Source: a virus. From it: a DNA stretch of 64,000 nt. The stretch's first letter is position 1. Each line of letters begins with the position of its first letter. Location of the stretch: the IMG/VR virus record IMGVR_UViG_3300017971_000213, positions 62,001 to 126,000 of that record, one strand, 5' to 3'. Positions 40,204 through 46,855 of this stretch are shown piece after piece. A program made the position numbers and the translations under genes. Under the pieces are notes generated by a model, which ran no database searches, was not told the origin of the DNA, and was given only the letters and a program-made list of their open reading frames with translations.

Positions 40204-40807
40204 GTCGATGCGAATTGTCCCACGGACCTTTCTGGGAAAGAATGAACCTTTCTCCGCTGCGCCATCGACGCTCCTCCACGTCGAGAACATGTTCGAAGTG
40301 CTCGATCACAGTGGGGTTGTGTACCGCGCATAGAACTTGCGCCGAGATCTCTGCCAGCGAATAGAGCGCACCGATGAGCCGGTAGCAACTTCGGATACTC
40401 AACCCGATGTCAGGTTCGTCGAGAAGAACCACAGGAGAAGGCGACTGCCCGTCTCGGTTGAGGTCCCTCACGCTCTTCAGAACTCCCTCCAGGAGGAAGT
40501 TCATGGCCTGCCCGTGAGACATGAGCCGGGTAGAGAGGGCGACACGAGGAGCCGTAGAGAAGGCGTCCACGAACAGCGTCCGGGGGTTGTGGCGTTCGGC
40601 ATCGTAGGCCAGTACCGGGCTAGGGTTCCGCATCTTCAGAAGCACCTCGGACCTCTTACCTTGCGAGGTCAACAAGATGGACTCCAGGAGGGTCGTCTTA
40701 CCAGCGCCCTGATCCCCCACGAGGATGTTGATGCCGCTGCTGAGATCGAAATACGTACCCTTCTCGAAGCATCGAAACTCCTCGTCGAACACGACACGCT
40801 CGATCAT
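40199..40807 (-). CDS. Small ABC/SMC-type ATPase
   Basis: 202 aa from ATG 40807. Walker A GDQGAGKTT (31-39), a short signature SHGQ (97-100), Walker B VVLLDEPD (126-133) and an H-loop His in VLCAVHNPT (about 166). All core ATPase motifs of an ABC/AAA-type head are present with no coiled-coil arms or nuclease domain. Such stand-alone heads act in DNA repair, toxin or defence systems. Here it follows the LexA-type gene by 1 nt (TGAGATG), so they are likely functionally linked. Confidence 0.82.
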   Translation of the reverse strand: MIERVVFDEEFRCFEKGTYFDLSSGINILVGDQGAGKTTLLESILLTSQGKRSEVLLKMRNPSPVLAYDAERHNPRTLFVDAFSTAPRVALSTRLMSHGQAMNFLLEGVLKSVRDLNRDGQSPSPVVLLDEPDIGLSIRSCYRLIGALYSLAEISAQVLCAVHNPTVIEHFEHVLDVEERRWRSGERFILSQKGPWDNSHRL

Positions 40808-40808
40808 C

Positions 40809-41216
40809 TCAGTACTCCAGCTCCATGATGTCCTCGATGTCGTTGATGACCTGGGCCGCACCTTCCAGCGGGGTTTCACACCGTTGGATGTCGGAAGCCA
40901 CGCTCTCCGGAAACTCCTCGATGTACTCCATGATGCGCCGTAGGATCGTGTTGTCCAACCGGGAACGAAAAATTCCGTACTCGCGCTGGGCGGCCACTGT
41001 CATGAAGATCCCGCGTGCGCGTACCTTCCCGTCACGGCCACGGAGCCAACCTTTCCTACGGAGAGACTCCAGGTGGCAGCTGACTCCGTTGGTCGAGGTA
41101 ATGCCCATCTCGGCACCGATCTCACGCAGAGAAGGGAAGACGCCGCCGTTCGCTTCGTAAAAGGACACCATGAAGTCCATGACGTCCTGCTGCCGGGGGC
41201 TCAACTTTTCGAGCAT
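40809..41216 (-). CDS. LexA-type winged-helix regulator (no peptidase domain)
   Basis: 135 aa from ATG 41216. Residues 4-70 (LSPRQQDVMDFMVSFYEANG, FPSLREIGAEMGITSTNGVS, LESLRRKGWLRG) are a LexA DNA-binding domain. The C-terminal half is helical and has no Ser-Lys peptidase, so it is not self-cleaving. Likely a transcription factor, perhaps binding LexA-like boxes. It overlaps the preceding gene by 16 nt. Confidence 0.82.
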   Translation of the reverse strand: MLEKLSPRQQDVMDFMVSFYEANGGVFPSLREIGAEMGITSTNGVSCHLESLRRKGWLRGRDGKVRARGIFMTVAAQREYGIFRSRLDNTILRRIMEYIEEFPESVASDIQRCETPLEGAAQVINDIEDIMELEY

Positions 41217-41668
41217 CCCCCCTCGCGCTCTTCCTGTTTCTTCAGGAGCGCCTTCACCTTCTTCGCATGACGCCTCGAACCCTCTGCGCTCTTCTCCTGA
41301 TGCTTTTCTCTGCATACCACCTTCTCCATCAGTCGGTCGTACTCAAATCTGCCCGGAAGCGTCCACGGGGTCAGCTCGCCTCTGAGGTAGATCGGCCATC
41401 CTATCTTGCTGATCAAGGGCTTCCGGAAGTCCTTGGCGATCAACGCGGGACGCCGTGTACCCGATTTGGCCTCCGGGAGCGTGTATAGGAGGACTCGCGC
41501 GCTGGTTCTCTTGACGACCCTTCGTACACCTACAGCGAGGAGGTCCGCATCGAACGGGTTGTCCTTGTCTTCCCTCTTCCACCAGATTCCGCGTAACTTA
41601 CGAGCGTAAATATTCATCTCCGCCCGTCGCAGCTCCGCTTTGGTCATGGCACCCATGCCGTGCTTCAT
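41201..41668 (-). CDS. Hypothetical basic protein
   Basis: 155 aa; ATG overlaps the tmk stop (ATGA). Highly basic (RRAEMNIYARKLRGIWWKRE, then a Lys-rich tail HAKKVKALLKKQEEREGG). Mixed alpha/beta. Could bind nucleic acid. Family not recognised. Confidence 0.7.
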   Translation of the reverse strand: MKHGMGAMTKAELRRAEMNIYARKLRGIWWKREDKDNPFDADLLAVGVRRVVKRTSARVLLYTLPEAKSGTRRPALIAKDFRKPLISKIGWPIYLRGELTPWTLPGRFEYDRLMEKVVCREKHQEKSAEGSRRHAKKVKALLKKQEEREGGCSKS

Positions 41669-42393
41669 ACAGTACCTCTCCGAGAACAGAAATTCGAGAA
41701 CGCCGTAGACGCCTCTGAGGGCTCAACCTCTGCCAGCGTAGACACGCGCCCCCAGCAATCCTCCAGCACCGACAGCTCTGAAGGGGCCGCATCGATCCTG
41801 TCGGGCGTGTTCAACGACGCATTGGCGTGCCAGTGCTCGTACATCTCCACCACCCTCTGCTGGAAAGGATCGGACTCGTACATCTCTGCCTGCTCCCCAC
41901 GTCCACTTCTGCGAGCAGCCAGTACGTTCACGTCATCAACTGCCAAGTAGAGCCAGAGATGAGGCTCCAGTACTCTCGGATGGTCTACTCCGCGCTTTAC
42001 ATTCACACGCCACATTTCGTCGAGAAGTTGAGAAAACCTTTTCTCAGCGCCCTCCCGAGTCTCTGCGCTGGCACTCTGGTAGACAAGGGTGCTGGCGTAG
42101 TACCGATCACAGATCACGTGCTTTCCGGACTCCAGGGCAGGTTCGATCTCTTCACGAACGTGATGCAGCCGATCCGCCATGAAGAGGTAGCTCATCTCTC
42201 TCCACGGCCACGGCTCATCGCTGTTCTTGAGCACTCCACGGATGAACGTCCCTATCGGTCCTGCCGAGGGCTCCCAGGTCCTGACCACAGACTCCCCGCC
42301 CAGACACGTCGTCAATAGAGTGTACAGATTGATCGCCTGTGTCGTCGTCCCTGCTCCGTCGGCCCCTTCGAGTACGATGAACTTCCCCCGCAT
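41665..42393 (-). CDS. tmk: Thymidylate kinase
   Basis: 242 aa. Phosphorylates dTMP to dTDP for phage DNA synthesis. P-loop is EGADGAGTTTQ (9-19), CDRYYAST at 95-102, and ADRLHH near 73. The P-loop has Thr where Lys usually stands (GxxGAGKTT). I recall GAGTTTQ P-loops in some bacterial dTMP kinases, so it may still be active. Overlaps the next gene by 4 nt. Confidence 0.88.
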   Translation of the reverse strand: MRGKFIVLEGADGAGTTTQAINLYTLLTTCLGGESVVRTWEPSAGPIGTFIRGVLKNSDEPWPWREMSYLFMADRLHHVREEIEPALESGKHVICDRYYASTLVYQSASAETREGAEKRFSQLLDEMWRVNVKRGVDHPRVLEPHLWLYLAVDDVNVLAARRSGRGEQAEMYESDPFQQRVVEMYEHWHANASLNTPDRIDAAPSELSVLEDCWGRVSTLAEVEPSEASTAFSNFCSRRGTV

Positions 42394-42403
42394 GATGCCC
42401 CTC

Positions 42404-42790
42404 CTACTTGGTCAAGTCAGTCTGCGCGGTTCGCAGAATCCTCCTGAAGTTGCTCTTCTCCAGTTTCGCAAACTTTGCGGCTTCGTTGACGCTCCCGAAC
42501 CGGGCGATCAACGAAGAGCAGTACACGAGCTGGAACTGCCGAACGTTCCTCATCCGGGCCTTCTTATAGGGAAGCCCCAGAGGCACGTCTATGGGTACAG
42601 AAGAGAACACCTGGTCCACACCCTCGTCAACCGCGCGAACGGCCTCCTGGAGAGCCTGGCGGGCCTTCTCGATGGCTAGAGCCTCCCCCTTCGTGCAGCC
42701 GTCCTCCTCTGTAACGTTGGCCTCCGTCCACAAGGCCTGCGTCTGCTCTTCCAGTTCCTTCAAGTGCTCCAGTATCTCTGCCCTAGTCAC
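42404..42790 (-). CDS. Fis-type HTH protein with coiled coil
   Basis: 128 aa; GTG 42790, 7 nt after GGAGG, overlapping the previous stop. Residues 5-60 form a coiled coil (LEHLKELEEQTQALWTEANV). The C-terminus (RFGSVNEAAKFAKLEKSNFR, RILRT) matches a Fis/NtrC-type HTH. Probably a dimeric DNA-binding regulator or architectural protein. Confidence 0.72.
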   Translation of the reverse strand: MTRAEILEHLKELEEQTQALWTEANVTEEDGCTKGEALAIEKARQALQEAVRAVDEGVDQVFSSVPIDVPLGLPYKKARMRNVRQFQLVYCSSLIARFGSVNEAAKFAKLEKSNFRRILRTAQTDLTK

Positions 42791-43148
42791 TGTCTTCCTC
42801 CTCGCCAATGTTTTCCAACTTCGCAGCGTCGTTCCACCCAACGCCGAATCTCTGATATTTTGGGGGATCAACAGCGTTCCCCTCAGAATCGTACCAAACA
42901 CCGTCAGACTCGATGCACACCCCAGACACCGCAAACACCGTCCTTTCCAGCTCAACCGCGTCAGATGACACAACCCAAGACGTCTGCCCCCAAGAAGTCG
43001 AAGCAGCCCCTGACGTTCCCCTCAGAGGCCACATCAGTTCCTCGTCCCAGAGAGCCTTACACGAGAGAGAACACGCGTGACGATTGTCGTTGGTCAGATG
43101 GAGACTGCCAGCATCAAACACTCGCCTGCACTGCACGCACTGATACAT
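42783..43148 (-). CDS. Small zinc-finger-like protein
   Basis: 121 aa. Opens CVQCRRVFDAG then CSLSCKALW, a four-Cys treble-clef-like zinc site as in YHS/FCS/MYND-type fingers. The rest is acidic. Overlaps the Fis-type gene by 8 nt. Confidence 0.7.
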   Translation of the reverse strand: MYQCVQCRRVFDAGSLHLTNDNRHACSLSCKALWDEELMWPLRGTSGAASTSWGQTSWVVSSDAVELERTVFAVSGVCIESDGVWYDSEGNAVDPPKYQRFGVGWNDAAKLENIGEEEDSD

Positions 43149-43157
43149 CAGCTCTCC

Positions 43158-43742
43158 TTACTCACCGCGTGCCAAGGTAGGGGTGAGGTGATCCCGACAA
43201 GGCTTGAATAAAAAGGTCCTCCCGCACTTCTCGCAAAGAGCTTTTCCCGTGGAGACAGCGGTTAGCGGGAAGTGATTGCACGTCTGGCAAGTCAAACCGA
43301 GCGCCTGCAAAGTCTGCCCAAGGTCGAGATCGTCAAAAGAAACCGCCTGCACTACAACCGTGAAAGACCCATGCAGCTCCGCTGCGTTCCTGTTGACCTG
43401 GAAATCGGTGTGTAGCGACTTGACGGAACCTTGCACTTTCCCAACGCCCGGTACCGAGATAATGACCCCCGTGTAGCCCTTACCCCAGAGTTCACGAATG
43501 AAGTCCCCCATAGGACCGTCGTAGGAACGGTCCACTACGCCGGAATTCATGACCACTACTACTTCGGGACCTCCGTCTGGAGGGTCGGGCTTCTTCGAGA
43601 GCTTTGACCGAACTTCTGCGATCCACTCACGCGTGATCTCCGGTTCGCTGCTTCCAGAATGAATCTTGTAGTGTTCATCGCTAGAGTACAGGGCTCCCTC
43701 TTTCGGGTACTCGTCTTGTTTGAACCTGACCTCGATTGTCAC
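43158..43742 (-). CDS. Hypothetical protein with zinc ribbon
   Basis: 194 aa; GTG start overlaps the YkgJ-like stop (GTGA). N-terminal domain is alpha/beta (VVVVMNSGVVDRSYDGPMGD). The C-terminus has CQTC and CEKC (about 152-176), a zinc ribbon. Function unknown. Confidence 0.7.
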   Translation of the reverse strand: MTIEVRFKQDEYPKEGALYSSDEHYKIHSGSSEPEITREWIAEVRSKLSKKPDPPDGGPEVVVVMNSGVVDRSYDGPMGDFIRELWGKGYTGVIISVPGVGKVQGSVKSLHTDFQVNRNAAELHGSFTVVVQAVSFDDLDLGQTLQALGLTCQTCNHFPLTAVSTGKALCEKCGRTFLFKPCRDHLTPTLARGE

Positions 43743-44158
43743 AGCTCCCCATCTCCTCCCTCAGGTGTTGTCGAGTCTACCCACCTGTCTTGCATGTTGA
43801 ATCGCTCTTCGTATCTCGGACCCATCTGTTTGAGCAGGGACTTCTCGTCCTCCAGCTCTTCGGATGTCGGAACGTGGCCGACCACTCGATAAGTGTTCAA
43901 GCTCGCACAGCAGCCTTCACCCACACCCAGCACGTTCACGACGTGAGTGAGTTCCTTACCCTTGGTGTGGAGTACAAAACCACAGCGCCAGCGTTCTCCG
44001 TCCCACTCCAGAGACGGACAGCCACCTTGCTCCTGCCAGATGATCTCTGCGTTGAAACCACTGAGTTCGATCTTGGCCACTTCCCAGTACGTGTCCATGA
44101 TCAAATTGCAGGGAGCTTTCCTGCAACAGTAGCCGCACCCTATACAGTCCCTGGGCAT
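43739..44158 (-). CDS. YkgJ-like Cys-cluster protein
   Basis: 139 aa. The opening CIGCGYCCRKAPC with later GGCPSL, WRCGF and GEGCCASL fits the YkgJ family (CxxCxxCC), which binds zinc or an iron-sulfur cluster. Its enzymatic role is not known, though members often lie near modification enzymes. Confidence 0.8.
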   Translation of the reverse strand: MPRDCIGCGYCCRKAPCNLIMDTYWEVAKIELSGFNAEIIWQEQGGCPSLEWDGERWRCGFVLHTKGKELTHVVNVLGVGEGCCASLNTYRVVGHVPTSEELEDEKSLLKQMGPRYEERFNMQDRWVDSTTPEGGDGEL

Positions 44159-44202
44159 CTACGCCACCTTGCGGCTGCTCCGCTTTTTCTTGTCGCGGGA
44201 TT

Positions 44203-44463
44203 TCACGTAGAAGTCCTCGTAGCAGGTGTTGAAGACGTCCATGATGAACTCCCCAACCGAACCGAACCGAACCCCCACCTCTCAGACTCTTCTTCTACCC
44301 ACAACAGCTCTTCCGAGCTGAGGCAGACCTTGACGAACCTCGTGAGATAACTCACGTGCCACGGCAGAAGTCCTAGACGAAATGCCGTCTCGTCGATGGT
44401 ACGTCCTTGAGAGCGTAGGTGAATCATGTCTGCGATACGCTCCAAACCTCGTGCGGTCTTCAT
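44203..44463 (-). CDS. HTH regulator broken at a GGTTC repeat (possible phase variation)
   Basis: As read, 86 aa from ATG 44463. Residues 14-45 (IHLRSQGRTIDETAFRLG, LPWHVSYLTRF) form a helix-turn-helix. After SERWGFGSV the frame passes a GGTTC pentamer repeat (44254-44274) and ends in low-quality sequence (SSSWTSSTPATRTST). One repeat fewer would instead lead into a credible C-terminus (GEFIMDVFNTCYEDFYVKS, ending RSSRKVA) with a stop at 44159. It is the first gene after an early promoter. Confidence 0.7.
   Translation of the reverse strand: MKTARGLERIADMIHLRSQGRTIDETAFRLGLLPWHVSYLTRFVKVCLSSEELLWVEEESERWGFGSVRLGSSSWTSSTPATRTST
44254..44274 (-). repeat. GGTTC pentanucleotide tandem repeat
   Basis: Three full GGTTC units plus GGTT (minus strand) inside the HTH gene. 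Changing the number of units by one shifts the reading frame. Confidence 0.85.
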
Positions 44464-44503
44464 CACTAGCACCTCCCGTACAGAAACCCGTACAACTCTA
44501 ACA

Positions 44504-44533
44504 CCTATAGCATAGGTGCAGAGGGGGTGTCAA
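44504..44533 (-). promoter_or_regulatory. Early promoter, TTGACA-18-TATAGG with palindrome
   Basis: Sigma70-type boxes on the minus strand. A perfect 7-bp-arm palindrome (CACCTAT-GCT-ATAGGTG, 44502-44518) covers the -10 and could be an operator. The leader then has the shared GTTGTACGGG element before ATG 44463. Confidence 0.8.
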
Positions 44534-44607
44534 GTTTTTCCCCATGACGTTCGTCTTTGTACATTTACGTAGTCTTGTCAATAGAGCGCAGATTCACCAC
44601 TTTTTTC

Positions 44608-44636
44608 TTGACAGCAGCTCCGGGAAGCCCCATATT
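44608..44636 (+). promoter_or_regulatory. Promoter of the tRNA cluster, TTGACA-17-CATATT
   Basis: The only convincing plus-strand promoter. It lies 91 nt before tRNA-Pro and diverges from the early promoter at 44504-44533. A CGCCCC-GAGA-GGGGCG hairpin lies between it and the first tRNA. Confidence 0.65.
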
Positions 44637-44726
44637 GGCACACTGCGACGGTGAGAACGATGAAGAGAAACTACCAGATGCGACCTTGCCCATCCCCTAC
44701 GGCGCCCCGAGAGGGGCGATCCGTAT

Positions 44727-44800
44727 CCGGGTGTGGCGCAGTCTGGCAGCGCACTTGATTCGGGATCAAGGGGTCGGGAGTTCGAATCTCCCCGCCCGGA
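44727..44800 (+). tRNA. tRNA-Pro (CGG)
   Basis: Cloverleaf with acceptor CCGGGTG/CGCCCGG, anticodon loop TTCGGGA in a CTTGA/TCAAG stem, T-loop TTCGAAT. No encoded CCA. First of the cluster. Confidence 0.93.
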
Positions 44801-44967
44801 CAGATGGAGAGAGAACGATGAAACGCAAGAGACGAGAAACAGTCATGCCAACCATCACTCCCGCCGCCACGGCTCCCCGCCGGTGGTGCCTCTCCTCGTT
44901 TACCCAGCTATCCCAACATCTCTATTTGAATTCGAGTCTGTAGGCCTAGTTTAGGCCCGCAGAGCTT

Positions 44968-45054
44968 GGAGTCGTAGCCTCAACGGTAAGGCCCCGCCCC
45001 GGAACGGCGTGTGCACGGTCTCCCGTGGTCCAGGTTCGAATCCTGGCGGCTCCG
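44968..45054 (+). tRNA. tRNA-Ser (GGA)
   Basis: Acceptor GGAGTCG/CGGCTCC, anticodon loop CCGGAAC (C33 instead of U33), long variable arm CACGG/CCGTG. Class II as expected for Ser. Confidence 0.88.
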
Positions 45055-45128
45055 CTCGAATTGTTGTGAAGGAATAAGCAGCAACGCTGTTTGCTGCTCG
45101 TAGATCTTTGAAAATTGAGCAGCAAACA

Positions 45129-45220
45129 GGAGGGATGGCTGAAATGGCAATAGCGGCGGTCTCGAAAATCGCAGCCCACGGCGTCGTACCGTGGTGGGGG
45201 TTCGAATCCCTCTCCCTCCT
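45129..45220 (+). tRNA. tRNA-Ser (CGA)
   Basis: Acceptor GGAGGGA/TCCCTCC, anticodon loop CTCGAAA, long variable arm CCACGG/CCGTGG. The 74-nt spacer before it contains an AGCAGCAA hairpin and GATCTTTGAAAATTGAG, similar to rRNA/tRNA operon spacers. Confidence 0.93.
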
Positions 45221-45222
45221 CT

Positions 45223-45299
45223 GTGGCCGTAGCTCAAAGTTTGGATAGAGCCCCGGATTGTGGCTCCGGGGGTTGCGGGTTCGAGTCCCGTCGGTCACT
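45223..45299 (+). tRNA. tRNA-His (GTG)
   Basis: Acceptor GTGGCCG/CGGTCAC, anticodon loop TTGTGGC. The template base before position 1 is T, so the His-specific extra G would need to be added or be absent. Confidence 0.9.
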
Positions 45300-45303
45300 C
45301 CAG

Positions 45304-45375
45304 AGGGCTGTAGTTCAGTTGGAAGAACATCGGGATTTGACCCCGACGACCACGGTTCAAGTCCGTGCAGCCCTT
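45304..45375 (+). tRNA. tRNA-Gln (TTG)
   Basis: Acceptor AGGGCTG/CAGCCCT, anticodon loop ATTTGAC in a TCGGG/CCCGA stem, T-loop TTCAAGT. Confidence 0.92.
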
Positions 45376-45378
45376 CAG

Positions 45379-45451
45379 GTCTCGGTAGCTGAGTTGGTTC
45401 AAGCGCTGGGCTGCAACCCCGGAGACACCCGTTCAAGTCGGGTCCGAGACT
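45379..45451 (+). tRNA. tRNA-Cys (GCA)
   Basis: Acceptor GTCTCGG/CCGAGAC, anticodon loop CTGCAAC in a CTGGG/CCCGG stem. Confidence 0.92.
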
Positions 45452-45454
45452 CCA

Positions 45455-45541
45455 CGGAAGGATGGCTGAGAGGTAAAGCAGCGGGTTGCTAACCCGTGGT
45501 CGTCCGCCAGGACGCGGAGGTTCGATCCCTCCTCCTTCCGC
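45455..45541 (+). tRNA. tRNA-Ser (GCT)
   Basis: Acceptor CGGAAGG/CCTTCCG, anticodon loop TTGCTAA, long variable arm CGTCC/GGACG. Third serine tRNA of the cluster. Confidence 0.93.
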
Positions 45542-45545
45542 AAAC

Positions 45546-45619
45546 GGGTGGGTAGCTTGAACTGGTAGAGCACCGGACTCCAAATCCGGAAGGTCCAGGT
45601 TCGAATCCTGGCTCACCTG
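45546..45619 (+). tRNA. tRNA-Trp (CCA)
   Basis: Anticodon loop CTCCAAA in a CCGGA/TCCGG stem; acceptor GGGTGGG/CTCACCT with two G-T pairs. Confidence 0.9.
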
Positions 45620-45623
45620 CTGA

Positions 45624-45701
45624 TGCGTCCGTAGGCTAATTGGCAAAGTCGCCTCGCTCAAAATGAGGGTCAACTCTCGGTTCGAGTCCGAGCGGACGCA
45701 C
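45624..45701 (+). tRNA. tRNA-Leu (CAA), short variable loop
   Basis: Acceptor TGCGTCC/GGACGCA, anticodon loop CTCAAAA in CCTCG/TGAGG. The variable region is only about 7 nt, although bacterial tRNA-Leu normally has a long arm. The D-arm AGGCTAATTGGCAAAGTCGCC is shared with the other two Leu tRNAs. Confidence 0.85.
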
Positions 45702-45704
45702 AAA

Positions 45705-45777
45705 GGACGGATAGCTCAGTTGGTAGAGCGGTGGCTTGTTAAGCCAAGGCGCGGGGGTTCGAGTCCCTCTCCGTCCG
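45705..45777 (+). tRNA. tRNA-Asn (GTT)
   Basis: Acceptor GGACGGA/TCCGTCC, anticodon loop TTGTTAA, standard 73-nt cloverleaf. Confidence 0.94.
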
Positions 45778-45781
45778 CAGT

Positions 45782-45856
45782 TGCGCGTGTAGGCCAACGG
45801 AAGAGTCGCCAGGTTCAGAACCTGGATGTTGGAGGTTCGAATCCTCTCACGCGCAC
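45782..45856 (+). tRNA. tRNA-Leu (CAG), short variable loop
   Basis: Acceptor TGCGCGT/ACGCGCA, anticodon loop TTCAGAA in CCAGG/CCTGG, variable loop about 5 nt (ATGTT). Class I size, unusual for Leu. Confidence 0.87.
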
Positions 45857-45859
45857 CGT

Positions 45860-45933
45860 TGGGTAGGTAACTCAGTAGGTAGAGTGCCGGCCTGAAAAGC
45901 CGGATGCGGCGGTTCGATTCCGCCCCTGCTCAC
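45860..45933 (+). tRNA. tRNA-Phe (GAA)
   Basis: Anticodon loop CTGAAAA in a perfect CCGGC/GCCGG stem; acceptor TGGGTAG/CTGCTCA with two G-T pairs. Confidence 0.9.
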
Positions 45934-45935
45934 TA

Positions 45936-46010
45936 TGCCCGTGTAGGCCAACGGCAGAGTCGCTGGATCGAGGGTCCAGAGGTTGGTGGTTCGAATCCAC
46001 TCACGGGCAT
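45936..46010 (+). tRNA. tRNA-Leu (GAG), short variable loop
   Basis: Acceptor TGCCCGT/ACGGGCA, anticodon loop TCGAGGG (C33 instead of U33) in CTGGA/TCCAG, variable loop about 5 nt. Close relative of the CAG tRNA. Confidence 0.85.
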
Positions 46011-46013
46011 TCT

Positions 46014-46100
46014 GGGAGCCGTCATAAGGCAGGCTGGGCCTACGGAGCGCTGTAAACGCTCTCCTCCACGAGGCACGTGGTTCGATTCCACCGGCTCCCA
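46014..46100 (+). tRNA. tRNA-Tyr (GTA)
   Basis: Acceptor GGGAGCC/GGCTCCC, anticodon loop CTGTAAA in GAGCG/CGCTC, long variable arm CCTC/GAGG as is normal for Tyr. Last tRNA, 8 nt from the convergent end of the early operon. Confidence 0.93.
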
Positions 46101-46107
46101 CCGCACG

Positions 46108-46278
46108 TCAAACCTCTACAACTACTTCGGGGTTCATCACTAGGATGCATTCGACGTCCCATCCGTACAAGTCTGGAGGTACGTCGTCACCTTCGCTGCC
46201 GTGCTGACGAGCATTACCGAATCGCGTGAGCCATTGACCTTCTTCGGTGAGGTAGATAACGTCCCAGAACTCTCGCAT
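46108..46278 (-). CDS. Small hypothetical protein (56 aa)
   Basis: From ATG 46278: MREFWDVIYLTEEGQWLTRF, ending NPEVVVEV. The frame is open further up (RVLPRHVFIDFERMREF) but has no usual start codon there, so the start is uncertain and the ribosome site weak. Last gene of the early operon before the tRNAs. Confidence 0.6.
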   Translation of the reverse strand: MREFWDVIYLTEEGQWLTRFGNARQHGSEGDDVPPDLYGWDVECILVMNPEVVVEV

Positions 46279-46318
46279 CCGCTCGAAGTCTATGAAAACG
46301 TGACGAGGGAGAACCCTG

Positions 46319-46627
46319 TCACTCCTGGAGGGGGTAAGCTCGGATCAGCGCCAAGAGATCTGTGTACCTGTGAACGGTCTTGACCCTACAGTGCGGGCAG
46401 AGCAGAAAGTCAAAATACTCCTCTAGGTCCTCTATGTGGAATTCTTCCTCTTCGCACCACTCCCTCCAAGGGTCCCTTTTCCTACCACGATCATCCTGAT
46501 AGATCGGACCAGCCCAGAGACCACCAGAAGGCTTGCAGAACCTACGATTGGCTACCTCGTTGTACTTCTGCATATCGAAACACGGAGAACCGTAGTGGCG
46601 GTATATGGTGCTCGGAGGGAGACGCAT
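46319..46627 (-). CDS. Hypothetical early protein with CPHC
   Basis: 102 aa: MRLPPSTIYRHYGSPCFDMQ. Acidic centre (REWCEEEEFHIEDLEEYFDF), one CPHC near residue 78. Begins 1 nt after the preceding stop. Function unknown. Confidence 0.68.
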   Translation of the reverse strand: MRLPPSTIYRHYGSPCFDMQKYNEVANRRFCKPSGGLWAGPIYQDDRGRKRDPWREWCEEEEFHIEDLEEYFDFLLCPHCRVKTVHRYTDLLALIRAYPLQE

Positions 46628-46855
46628 TCAAGGGGTCTCCGCCGAATGGACTATGAGCAACTGTAGACGGTGCGCCCCGTCCACGTAGGCCTTCCCGCTC
46701 GCATTCGCTTCCTCCGGGTAATGGATCTCGTGCCGAATTCCAGTAACACAGTCCCTGAAGTGCTCCTCTCCGTCGTGATACCCAACGACTTCGATCTTGA
46801 GATCGGGCGGCAGAACCTTGAGCACCTTCAACAGTTCATCAACCCTCAACGCCAT
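46628..46855 (-). CDS. Hypothetical early protein
   Basis: 75 aa from ATG 46855 (GGAGG 7 nt upstream): MALRVDELLKVLKVLPPDLK, then VVGYHDGEEHFRDCVTG. The opening 'L..LL..LPPD..' resembles the many small phage proteins that start with a short helix before a beta sheet (compare 62329-62658, MKVKELIEVLRQVDPELPVV). Confidence 0.7.
   Translation of the reverse strand: MALRVDELLKVLKVLPPDLKIEVVGYHDGEEHFRDCVTGIRHEIHYPEEANASGKAYVDGAHRLQLLIVHSAETP

Noticed and set aside
44818-44943. 41-codon plus-strand frame after tRNA-Pro
   Set aside because: There is a GAGAGAG upstream and a matching GAGAACGATGAA copy before the tRNA, but the sequence resembles no protein.
44951-45703. 250-codon minus-strand frame across the tRNA cluster
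   Set aside because: It is antisense to tRNAs; phrases like GFEPG and DSNPDV are classic artefacts of translated tRNA complements.
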